Below, one piece after another: positions 7,441-14,392 of a DNA stretch of 21,618 nucleotides (the stretch's first letter is position 1; each line of letters begins with the position of its first letter). Location: contig NZ_KV822203.1 of assembly GCF_001815865.1 (NCBI RefSeq), positions 47,681-69,298 on the forward strand, given 5' to 3'. The notes under the pieces were generated by a model. The model had not been told where the DNA came from. It searched no databases and was given only the letters and a program-made list of their open reading frames with translations. Source of the stretch: Abiotrophia sp. HMSC24B09. Lineage in GTDB: Bacteria; Bacillota; Bacilli; Lactobacillales; Aerococcaceae. The position numbers were made by a program, and so were the translations under genes.

Positions 7441-8025
7441 TTAGAGGCTGGCCGCTTGGGCTTGAATTTTATCTAGGAAGGCCGCAATTTTTTCAGGCTT
7501 GCTGCCACGCACATAGGCTAATTGGCTTTGTTGAACTGGCCTAATGCCCACCATGCGCAGAATATGGCGAGCTAAAACGCGACCATAATCCTGCATGAAG
7601 AGGCGGGCGAAGAAGCCTACTGTATCGTGGGTGGTAATGACCCAGCCCGTTCGGCCCTTAAGGAGGGCTTGAGGGATTGGATTATCACTATAATCATAGG
7701 CAAAGCCCTTAACCAAAACGCGATCAACAAAGCCCTTGAGCACGGCAGGCATGCCGCCCCACCAAATAGGATAGATGAAGATTAGATGGTCAGCCCAAGT
7801 TACCAAGTCACGATAAGGAGCCATTTGCGGGTCCTTGTCTAAATCGCGACGTTGATGGTCTTGATCGAAGACTAGGCAGGGATCGAAGCCCTTTTCCTTG
7901 TGCTCTAGGTAGAGATCCAGGGTCTTGACCTCATGGCGACCCGCCAGCCCAGCTTGCACTCGAGCTAGGATTTGGGCATTGAGCCCTTGATGATTTGGGT
8001 AGGCATAAACAATTAAGACTTTCAT
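7441..8025 (-). CDS. NAD(P)H-dependent flavin oxidoreductase (flavodoxin-like fold)
   Basis: A 194-aa cytoplasmic enzyme of the NQO1/MdaB/KefF/YwrO group. These reduce quinones or azo and nitro compounds by two-electron transfer with bound FMN or FAD. Seen: MKVLIVYAYPN at the N-terminus, where the first beta strand leads into the phosphate loop; FIYPIWWGGMPAVLKGFVDRV at about 93-113, the conserved flavin/NAD(P)H segment of the family; and a GWVITTHDT block following it. A near-perfect Shine-Dalgarno AGGAGGTAATC precedes the ATG, implying strong translation. It is the second gene of the operon starting at 8607. Confidence 0.93.
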   Translation of the reverse strand: MKVLIVYAYPNHQGLNAQILARVQAGLAGRHEVKTLDLYLEHKEKGFDPCLVFDQDHQRRDLDKDPQMAPYRDLVTWADHLIFIYPIWWGGMPAVLKGFVDRVLVKGFAYDYSDNPIPQALLKGRTGWVITTHDTVGFFARLFMQDYGRVLARHILRMVGIRPVQQSQLAYVRGSKPEKIAAFLDKIQAQAASL

Positions 8026-8055
8026 GGTGATTACCTCCTTATAATCTATGCGGTA

Positions 8056-8607
8056 TTAGTCGGTTTCCTCCTCCTCGGCCAAGAGACGTTGGAAGCCACA
8101 CTCGTAGAGGTAGCTAGCCAGACGGGTCAGGACGACAGGTCGCTGGGCGATTTCGGCTTGAACACGGACCATGGCATCCACTGAGACCTGTAATCTCAAC
8201 ATGGCCTGGCGGTAGCGCCAGTGGTTGTAGACATTCATCGCGACCAGGAAGACTAAGCAGAGCGAGGTCAAGTTCCAGACAAACTGGTCTGGCCTTAAGG
8301 CCAAGAGCCCCGTCAGCATGGTCCTCAAGAAAGGCCAAGCCTGGTCCAAATGACCATTCAAGAATGTTACTACTAGGACCAAGAGCACGAAGCCCAAGAC
8401 AAAGAGCAGACCATCTTGTAGGCTATCAAGCAGAGCCAGCAGGGACTGGACGATTTTCTTAGTGGTCAGACCACTTAGGTCCCGCTTAATCAGCTCCTGG
8501 TAGCGATCGTAGTCGCGCTCAGTCAGGTCAGCCTCTTCCCGCTCTAGCTGAAGGACCAGCTTGTCCCTGTCCTCTGGACTCAGTTTTCTGACATTGCTTG
8601 GCTCCAT
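8056..8607 (-). CDS. Two-TM membrane protein of unknown function
   Basis: A 183-aa protein I cannot name. Residues 1-50 are charged and helical (LSPEDRDKLVLQLEREEADLTERDYDRY), then come two hydrophobic helices at about 66-85 and 112-130, and a C-terminal cytosolic helix rich in Arg/Glu ending in EEEETD. The layout resembles small Lactobacillales membrane proteins with soluble helical ends. AGGAGGTGTT lies 3 bases before the ATG and a good promoter lies at 8631-8659. It is the first gene of the four-gene operon. Confidence 0.7.
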   Translation of the reverse strand: MEPSNVRKLSPEDRDKLVLQLEREEADLTERDYDRYQELIKRDLSGLTTKKIVQSLLALLDSLQDGLLFVLGFVLLVLVVTFLNGHLDQAWPFLRTMLTGLLALRPDQFVWNLTSLCLVFLVAMNVYNHWRYRQAMLRLQVSVDAMVRVQAEIAQRPVVLTRLASYLYECGFQRLLAEEEETD

Positions 8608-8630
8608 CTTAACACCTCCTTGATAGCTCT

Positions 8631-8659
8631 ATTATAGCACAAAGGCAATTGGCCCCCAA
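8631..8659 (-). promoter_or_regulatory. Promoter of the four-gene operon 8607-6284
   Basis: On the minus strand, TTGGGG (complement of 8654-8659) is spaced by 17 bases from a perfect TATAAT (complement of 8631-8636), with TG one base before it as an extended -10. The start of transcription should be near 8624, giving a leader of under 20 bases. Confidence 0.7.
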
Positions 8660-8694
8660 GTCCTCCCCCTTATCCTTGATTTATGAGCCCAGAA

Positions 8695-8723
8695 TTATTA
8701 AAATGATAGATGAATAGTATACT
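8695..8723 (+). promoter_or_regulatory. Possible promoter of the YitT-family gene
   Basis: TTATTA (8695-8700) and TATACT (8718-8723, 5/6) are 17 bases apart. The predicted start near 8730 leaves a leader of about 15 bases before the ATG at 8745, so it is short but workable. It diverges from the promoter at 8631-8659. Confidence 0.4.
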
Positions 8724-8744
8724 GTAAAGGATTTGACTGCGATT

Positions 8745-9623
8745 ATGCAACTGCTTGAAGGCGTCTATGCCCCCCACCAACACAAACGACTCAAAGACAT
8801 CCTCTTCCTGGTCATCGGCATCCTACTTTTTAGTGTCTATGCCGGCCTGCTAGTCCCTTATAACGGGATCGGGGCCAGCGGCACTATCGGGATTGGGCTG
8901 ATTATGCAGAAGTATTTCGGCATTCCCATCGGGACCACCCAATTAGCCCTCAACGTCCCCCTCTTCTACATTGCCTACAAATATATCGGCAAGCAATTTC
9001 TCCTACTAACCGGGGCCACTATCTTGGCCTCCTCCTTCCTCATTAACAACCTGCCCAATATGGTAGCTCCAGTTGAACTCAACGACTCCCTAGTGGCCGC
9101 CATCTTCTGTGGCATCATCTCTGGGATTGCGATGAGCTTTCTGCTGATTGCGGGTGCTTCAACAGGCGGGACCGACATTACCGGTAAATTCCTGGCCAAG
9201 CGCTTCAAATGGAGCATCCCGACGGTCTTCCTCATGCAGGACATCCTGGTCTACAGCTTGATCTGGCTGACCTTCGACATTCAACACGTCATGTATGCCC
9301 TGATTATGAGCTTCGTCCGTAACCAGACCATGAAGAACATCCAACGCTTCTTCTCGGCCTATATCCAGTGTTCGATTATCTGTCTCAATCCGCAAGAAGT
9401 CGTGTCTGCCATCAACTCCCGTCTGGGCCGGGGCTCGACTATTATTGAAGTGGAAGGTGGCTATTCCCACCAGAAACAATACATGATCATCCTCATTATT
9501 CAGCAAAATGAGCTGCATACCCTCAAGAAAATTATCGCCCAAACCAGTCCCAAGTCCTTCATCACCATTACCAACATCAACAACATCTTGGGCAACTTCA
9601 AGGAACACTCCTACGAATTATAA
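8745..9623 (+). CDS. YitT-family membrane protein (DUF161 plus DUF2179)
   Basis: A 292-aa protein with five or six membrane segments in residues 20-190, including the conserved GGTDITGKFLAKRF motif, followed by a soluble C-terminal DUF2179 domain (GGYSHQKQYMIILIIQQNELHTLKKII). The family is widespread in Firmicutes; its transported substrate is unknown. The start is placed at ATG 8745. A TTG at 8733 is possible but leaves only two bases after the AAAGG site, whereas the ATG has AAAGGA about 13 bases upstream. It is a single gene with its own terminator, divergent from the 8607-6284 operon. Confidence 0.9.
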   Translation: MQLLEGVYAPHQHKRLKDILFLVIGILLFSVYAGLLVPYNGIGASGTIGIGLIMQKYFGIPIGTTQLALNVPLFYIAYKYIGKQFLLLTGATILASSFLINNLPNMVAPVELNDSLVAAIFCGIISGIAMSFLLIAGASTGGTDITGKFLAKRFKWSIPTVFLMQDILVYSLIWLTFDIQHVMYALIMSFVRNQTMKNIQRFFSAYIQCSIICLNPQEVVSAINSRLGRGSTIIEVEGGYSHQKQYMIILIIQQNELHTLKKIIAQTSPKSFITITNINNILGNFKEHSYEL

Positions 9624-9644
9624 GACAACAAAAAAGGCCGGCAC

Positions 9645-9692
9645 ACACCCTATAAGTTGGATTATTTTATCCAATTTATGGGGTGTCTTTTA
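9645..9692 (+). terminator. Long-stem terminator after the YitT gene, IS-end-like
   Basis: ACACCC-TATAAGTTGGA (9645-9661) pairs with TCCAATTTATG-GGGTGT (9670-9686), a 17-bp stem with two non-Watson-Crick positions and an 8-base AT loop, followed by CTTTT. It can end YitT transcription. From general memory, the ACACCC...AAGTTGGA / TCCAA...GGGGTGT pattern also resembles hairpins at the ends of IS3-family insertion sequences, so it may be a leftover of one. No transposase is visible nearby. Confidence 0.65.
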
Positions 9693-9727
9693 ATGCAAAT
9701 AAGCTATTCAGAACTAGTAAAGTATTA

Positions 9728-9754
9728 TAAAAAAGGAGAGCCTAATCTCTCCTT
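9728..9754 (-). terminator. Rho-independent terminator after rhaD
   Basis: AAGGAGAG (9733-9740) pairs with CTCTCCTT (9747-9754) around the loop CCTAAT; on the minus strand the stem runs into TTTTTTATAAT. It lies 15 bases past the rhaD stop codon and closes the rhamnose gene block. Confidence 0.9.
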
Positions 9755-9768
9755 GTGATCACAACGTT

Positions 9769-10581
9769 TTATAGAAAGTCTTTTCTAGGGGTCACCTTAA
9801 AGCGTGCAGCCAATTCTCTAAGCTGATTATCGCTAATATCTTGCTTTATACGGCCCCCTTGAGCGCCAATTTGACTGTAAATCATTGCCGCTTTTTCAAT
9901 CACCTCAATCAAGCCGTAGGTCTCATCGAGTGAGTTTCCAGAAGCAAAGAGCCCATGATGGGGCCAGACTACTGCTGAAAAATCGCCCATTTTTCTTGCG
10001 GTTGCTTCCCCTATCTCTGTTGTGCCTGGTGTCATATAGGGAATAAGACCCACACCTTCTGGGAAAACCACTAAGGACTCGGCCTGCATTTTCCAAAGTA
10101 GTCGCGATAAGTGACGTTCATCCAAATCCTGAGTGAACGTTAGAGCAATTAAGTTAGTTGGATGACAATGGAAGATTACCCGATGGGCCGGATTAATCTT
10201 CAGACGCTCAATATGACTCATCAAATGGCTAGGAAATTCAGAAGTTGGTCGTCCGCCATCTTCAAAGCCCCAGACAACATCATAGCTTAAGCCATCATTT
10301 GAAATACGAACGAGCCCCAAGTCAAGCAAGGGTTGCTTAGTTACATTACGAAAATAGCGTCCCGTCCCCGTTACCAGATAGTATTGTCCAGCTAAATCGG
10401 ATGCCTTAAAACCCAATTCATGACTTGACCTAACCTCAGAAATATCCTCGTAGCCCACAAGCTCTTCCGCGCTTAAGCGGCAGGAAACGTTGCCGCCGTT
10501 TCGCTCATCCCAATATCGTAGATAGGACTCATAGGTTACTTCACACATTTTTTTTACAAAGGAAGATTCTATAAATTTCAT
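9769..10581 (-). CDS. rhaD: Rhamnulose-1-phosphate aldolase
   Basis: A 270-aa class II, zinc-dependent aldolase that splits L-rhamnulose 1-phosphate into dihydroxyacetone phosphate and L-lactaldehyde. Seen: the phosphate-binding NGGN at 28-31; catalytic Glu115 (RPTSEFPSH); zinc ligands His138 and His140 (FHCHPTN) and His209 (WPHHG). These match Glu117, His141, His143 and His212 of the E. coli enzyme with a constant small offset. The length is normal and no lesion is visible. AGAGG lies 5 bases before the ATG. It follows rhaA by 13 bases and ends at the terminator 9728-9754. The kinase that would make its substrate is broken here (see rhaB), so it works only if another kinase exists. Confidence 0.95.
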   Translation of the reverse strand: MKFIESSFVKKMCEVTYESYLRYWDERNGGNVSCRLSAEELVGYEDISEVRSSHELGFKASDLAGQYYLVTGTGRYFRNVTKQPLLDLGLVRISNDGLSYDVVWGFEDGGRPTSEFPSHLMSHIERLKINPAHRVIFHCHPTNLIALTFTQDLDERHLSRLLWKMQAESLVVFPEGVGLIPYMTPGTTEIGEATARKMGDFSAVVWPHHGLFASGNSLDETYGLIEVIEKAAMIYSQIGAQGGRIKQDISDNQLRELAARFKVTPRKDFL

Positions 10582-10594
10582 AGTTGCCTCTTTT

Positions 10595-11857
10595 CTAGTT
10601 TCGTTTACTTAATACTTCTTTTTCGTATTGACGGACATCGTCTAACCAATCCAGACCTACTGGGACCTTGTTTTGCAAGCAGAAATAATTCCAAACATCT
10701 GCATAAGGGAAGTCTTTCAGCTCCTCCGTATAAGCCAAACGACCGGTAAAGTCAAAATGATTCTCCATAGCCTTCAAGTCAGCTGTTGGCTCAAGCAAGG
10801 CTTTTAAGAGAGCTTTTTGAGTATTACGGCTACCAATTACCCAGGCAGCAATCCGATTAATTGTAGCATCAAAGAAGTCTAAGCCAATTACTGTCTTATC
10901 CAACAAGTCATTACGTACTAGTTCTTTAGCAATATCTTGCAGCTCGTCGTCCATAATCACCACGTGATCTGAATCCCAACGCACTGGACGAGATACATGT
11001 AGCATAAGACCTTTCCCAAACAAGGCAAGTGAAGATAATTTATTTGAGATTACTTCAGTTGGATGAAAATGTCCTGCGTCTAGAAGAATCATTTTGTCTC
11101 GCGTTAGGCCATACCCCATATAGAATTCATGGGAGCCGACTGTATAAGCTTCCGCACCGATACCAAACAACTTACTTTCGACCGTATCTTGAGTACAAGC
11201 TTCATCCAGTTGTTCAGAGAAGATTTCGTCAAGAGACTCCATCAAGCGTTTACGAGGAGTTAGGCGATCAATCGGATTGTCCTTATATCCATCTGGCACC
11301 CAAAAATTGTTGTAACAGACTTGATTCAATTCTCTCCCCATGTATGCAGCAATCTTTCGACTTCGCTTCCCATGTTCAATCCAATAGTCACGCACTTCTT
11401 TGTCGGGGTGTGACAAAGTCAGCCCATCCTTCATCATAGGATGCGAGAAGAAGGTAGGATTAAAATCAAGCCCCACACCCTGCTCCTTAGCCCACGCTAC
11501 CCATTTTTCAAAGTGCTTTGGTTCAATTTGATTCAAATCCACTTTCTCATCTGTATCCAGATAAATGGCATGCAGATTTAGCTTGTGTCGCCCAGGAATC
11601 AAGCTATAGGCCTTTTCCAAGTCTTGGCGAAGCTGATCTGGTGTTTTGGCAGCACCTGGGTAATTCCCCGTTGACATGATGCCCCCCGTCAGTTCACCAT
11701 CCGGTGTAAGGAAGCCTCGTACGTCATCGCCTTGCCAACAGTGTACAGAAATCTTAATATTTTGAAGCCTTTCGAGGGCGTTATCGGTATTAATACCGAT
11801 TGCTGCATAGCGTTCTTTAGCAACTTGATAGGCTTGTTTAATTTGTAATTCATTCAT
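10595..11857 (-). CDS. rhaA: L-rhamnose isomerase
   Basis: A 420-aa enzyme, standard length for RhaA, that converts L-rhamnose to L-rhamnulose using two divalent metals in a TIM barrel. Family blocks are present: [13 protein letters not shown] near residues 38-49, [18 protein letters not shown], and [21 protein letters not shown] with metal-binding His/Asp residues. The start is set at ATG 11855-11857 because AGGAG lies just upstream (complement of 11864-11868); a longer in-frame form starting at 11893 would overlap rhaB and lacks such a site. The ribosome-binding site overlaps the rhaB stop codon, as in an intact rhaBAD operon. Composition is AT-richer than the flanking exporter genes. Confidence 0.96.
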   Translation of the reverse strand: MNELQIKQAYQVAKERYAAIGINTDNALERLQNIKISVHCWQGDDVRGFLTPDGELTGGIMSTGNYPGAAKTPDQLRQDLEKAYSLIPGRHKLNLHAIYLDTDEKVDLNQIEPKHFEKWVAWAKEQGVGLDFNPTFFSHPMMKDGLTLSHPDKEVRDYWIEHGKRSRKIAAYMGRELNQVCYNNFWVPDGYKDNPIDRLTPRKRLMESLDEIFSEQLDEACTQDTVESKLFGIGAEAYTVGSHEFYMGYGLTRDKMILLDAGHFHPTEVISNKLSSLALFGKGLMLHVSRPVRWDSDHVVIMDDELQDIAKELVRNDLLDKTVIGLDFFDATINRIAAWVIGSRNTQKALLKALLEPTADLKAMENHFDFTGRLAYTEELKDFPYADVWNYFCLQNKVPVGLDWLDDVRQYEKEVLSKRN

Positions 11858-11867
11858 GCTTTTCTCC

Positions 11868-12535
11868 TTAAATTTGCGGTCTGTAACATTCAAAACTACT
11901 AGATGACGCTAGCCAGTGACGAGCTTGCGAGAGATTCTCAAATTCTCCAACACTAATCATTTGTACCAGAATATTTCCAATCGCAGTAGCCTCTCCCGGC
12001 CCTGCAATGACTTCTTTCCCAATGAGATTGGCAGTTAACTGATTGAGCAAGCTCACGTTAGAACCTCCACCCACTACATGAAGGTAATCAATCGTCTTGC
12101 CACTTAAGTCTTCCAATTGCTTCAACTCCCTAGCATAAATACGAGCTAGGTTAGAATAGACACACATGACTAATTCTCCCACAGTCTTTGGTATAGGCTG
12201 CCCACTTTCACGACAGGCGGCTTGAATCTCCTCAATCATGTTTTTAGGGTTGTTAAAACGATCATGGTTCAGGTCGATTTCTTGTAAAAAGGCATGTACG
12301 CTTGCTGCTTGCTCTGCCATTTCCTGATAGGAAAATTGGTAATCTGTTAGACACGCAATCTCCTGCTAGCACCACATACCTGTGATATTTTTTAAAAGGC
12401 GGTAGGTATGATAAACACCCCACTCATTGGTGTAGTTTGCTTAATAGGTCTTAGCATTTACTAGGGGCAAGTCATTCTCTATACCAACAAGTGACCAGGT
12501 CCCGCACAATAGAGAACCAAGTCCTTTACTTCAGC
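11868..12535 (-). pseudogene. rhaB: Decayed 3' fragment of rhamnulokinase
   Basis: The open part (from ATG 12320) encodes the last 150 aa of an FGGY-family rhamnulokinase, including DYLHVVGGGSNVSLLNQLTA and GPGEATAIGNILVQM. Reading upstream in the same frame recovers more kinase sequence: TWSLVGIEND, then TNEWGVYHTYRLLKNITGMW, then QEIACLTDYQFSYQEM. It is broken by TAG at 12366-12368 (between GMW and QEI) and TAA at 12441-12443. Above about 12500 the homology (VKDLVLYC) moves to another frame, indicating a 1-base frameshift near 12498-12505. Nothing recognisable remains above about 12535, and the exporter gene stop follows at 12599, so roughly the first 55-60% of the gene, with the ATP-binding N-lobe, is missing. 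The kinase is inactive. Confidence 0.88.
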
Positions 12536-12598
12536 TATTTGCTTCTTAGCCTTTTTGGAAGAATCGAACAGAAGACCTGTAGCTATTTTTAGTGGCCT

Positions 12599-14392
12599 TT
12601 AAGCCAAGAGTTCTTCGAAGTCCATGCCACTAGAATTTTTATCGAACTGACTGTTATAGAGGTCAGCATAGAAGCCGCTTTGAGCCATGAGCTCCTGGTG
12701 GTTACCTTGTTCGATAATGCGACCTTCCTGCATGACCAGGATATAGTCGGCATTTTTAATAGTCGACAGACGGTGGGCGATGACGAAGGAAGTCCGCCCC
12801 TCCATGAGGGTATCCATGGCCTGTTGAATCAGTTCTTCGGTCCGGGTATCCACCGAAGAAGTGGCCTCGTCCAGAATCAGCAGTGGTGCGTCCTTAAGCA
12901 AGGCGCGGGCAATGGTCATGAGCTGCTTTTGCCCGACCGACAAGGTGACCGTGTCATCCAGGACCGTATCGTAAGCCTTAGGCAGGGTCATAATATAGTG
13001 GTGGACGCCAGCCGCCTTGGCCGCCTCGACCACCTGGTCGTCACTAATGCCAGTCTGGTTGAAGATCAAGTTTTCCTTGATGGTCCCTTCAAAGAGCCAG
13101 GTGTCCTGTAGGACCATGGCGAAGGCATCATGGACTTCTGACCGCTTCATTTGGGCCAGGTCCACGCCATCAATGGCGATGGTCCCCTGGTTGATTTCAT
13201 AGAACTTCATAAGCAGGTTAACAATGGTGGTCTTACCTGCCCCGGTCGGCCCTACAATGGCAATCTTCTTACCAGGTCGGGCTTGGGCCGTAAAGTCATT
13301 AATGATGGTTTGATCAGGCCAATAACCAAAGGAAACCTGGTCGAAGGTGACCTGCCCCTTAATGTCGGCCAAAGCCTGTGGCAATTGGTGGTCGTCCGCC
13401 ATTTCTTCTTCATTAAGGAATTCGGAGACCCGACTCATGGCTGCCCCCGCTTGTTGCAGGGAAGTCATGCCTTGGGCCAGTTGGGAAATGGGTTGACCGA
13501 AGATCCGCACATAGACCATAAAGGCCACGATGGTCCCCATGGTCACGCCACTGCCCTCCTGCAGGGCCAAGATAGCCCCCACGATAATAACCAGGACGTA
13601 GGCGAAGTTCCCAATGAAAATCATAAGCGGCATCATAATGCCCGAGATAAATTGAGACTTCCAGATGCTGTCATGCAGTTGGCCATTGAGCTTGGCAAAC
13701 TGGGCCAGAGACTCAGGAACGGCATTGTAGCTGGTGACCACATTGTGACCCGAATAAGTTTCCTCTACGAAGCCGTTGACGGCCGCCAAGTTGGCTTGTT
13801 GAGCCTTGAAGAAGGCTTGGGCCCGCATGCCGATAAACATAATCAGGATAAAGCCCACGAAGACGGAGACCACCGTCACTAGCGAGAGGATGACATTGGC
13901 GGTGAACATCATAATCAGAACCGCGATAATCATGATGACCGAAGAAATCACATTGGCCAGACTCTGGTTAAGGGATTGGCCGACGGTATCCACATCGTTG
14001 GTCACCCGTGACAGGGTATCCCCTTGGGAGTGACTATCGAAGTAGGCCAAGGGTAGACGGTTAATCTTAGTCGCGATAGCCCGGCGCAGACGCTGGGACA
14101 GACGCTGAATCATGGTGGTGATAATGAAGCCTTGTAGGTAGTTAATTACTGCCCCAAAGGCGTAGAGCCCGGCTAGCAAGAAGCCCACAGCTGAGATGGC
14201 CTTGAGGTCCATCTTGCCTGACATGCCTTGGCCAATCAGGTTGGTCATTTCTTCCAACTTACGTGGCCCGTAGACCGTAATCATACTGAAAATGGTCGCC
14301 CCAATCAGAGCCAAGACCAAGGGCAGTTGAAAGCCTTGAATATAAGGTTTGATTCCCTTAAAGAGGGATGGTTTGGATGTCTTATTGGCCAT
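12599..14392 (-). CDS. Multidrug ABC exporter half-transporter, consensus Walker B subunit (LmrD/BmrD/PatB-like)
   Basis: A 597-aa fusion of a six-helix type I membrane domain (residues about 20-320) and a nucleotide-binding domain. Walker A GPTGAGKT is at 381-388, signature LSVGQ at 484-488 (non-canonical, Val for Gly), Walker B LLILDE at 504-509 with catalytic Glu509, and switch His540. The altered signature with intact catalytic Glu is what one half of an asymmetric heterodimer (LmrCD, BmrCD, TM287/288) shows. Its start overlaps the partner gene by 11 bases. It pumps hydrophobic drugs or lipids out of the cell in related systems. No terminator follows its stop, so transcription may continue into the rhaB remnant, rhaA and rhaD. 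Confidence 0.93.
   Translation of the reverse strand: MANKTSKPSLFKGIKPYIQGFQLPLVLALIGATIFSMITVYGPRKLEEMTNLIGQGMSGKMDLKAISAVGFLLAGLYAFGAVINYLQGFIITTMIQRLSQRLRRAIATKINRLPLAYFDSHSQGDTLSRVTNDVDTVGQSLNQSLANVISSVIMIIAVLIMMFTANVILSLVTVVSVFVGFILIMFIGMRAQAFFKAQQANLAAVNGFVEETYSGHNVVTSYNAVPESLAQFAKLNGQLHDSIWKSQFISGIMMPLMIFIGNFAYVLVIIVGAILALQEGSGVTMGTIVAFMVYVRIFGQPISQLAQGMTSLQQAGAAMSRVSEFLNEEEMADDHQLPQALADIKGQVTFDQVSFGYWPDQTIINDFTAQARPGKKIAIVGPTGAGKTTIVNLLMKFYEINQGTIAIDGVDLAQMKRSEVHDAFAMVLQDTWLFEGTIKENLIFNQTGISDDQVVEAAKAAGVHHYIMTLPKAYDTVLDDTVTLSVGQKQLMTIARALLKDAPLLILDEATSSVDTRTEELIQQAMDTLMEGRTSFVIAHRLSTIKNADYILVMQEGRIIEQGNHQELMAQSGFYADLYNSQFDKNSSGMDFEELLA

Noticed and set aside
9753..9764. TTGTGATCACAA, a perfect 12-bp palindrome between rhaD and its terminator, resembling a CRP half-site pair.
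   Set aside because: CRP sites need six bases between TGTGA and TCACA, here there are none, and it lies downstream of the operon, so it is probably chance or part of the terminator base.
13151..13882. Long open frame of 243 codons on the plus strand inside the exporter gene, with a similar 135-codon one at 3597-4004.
   Set aside because: Both are antisense to well-supported genes, carry the compositional mirror of those genes and lack ribosome-binding sites or domain features.
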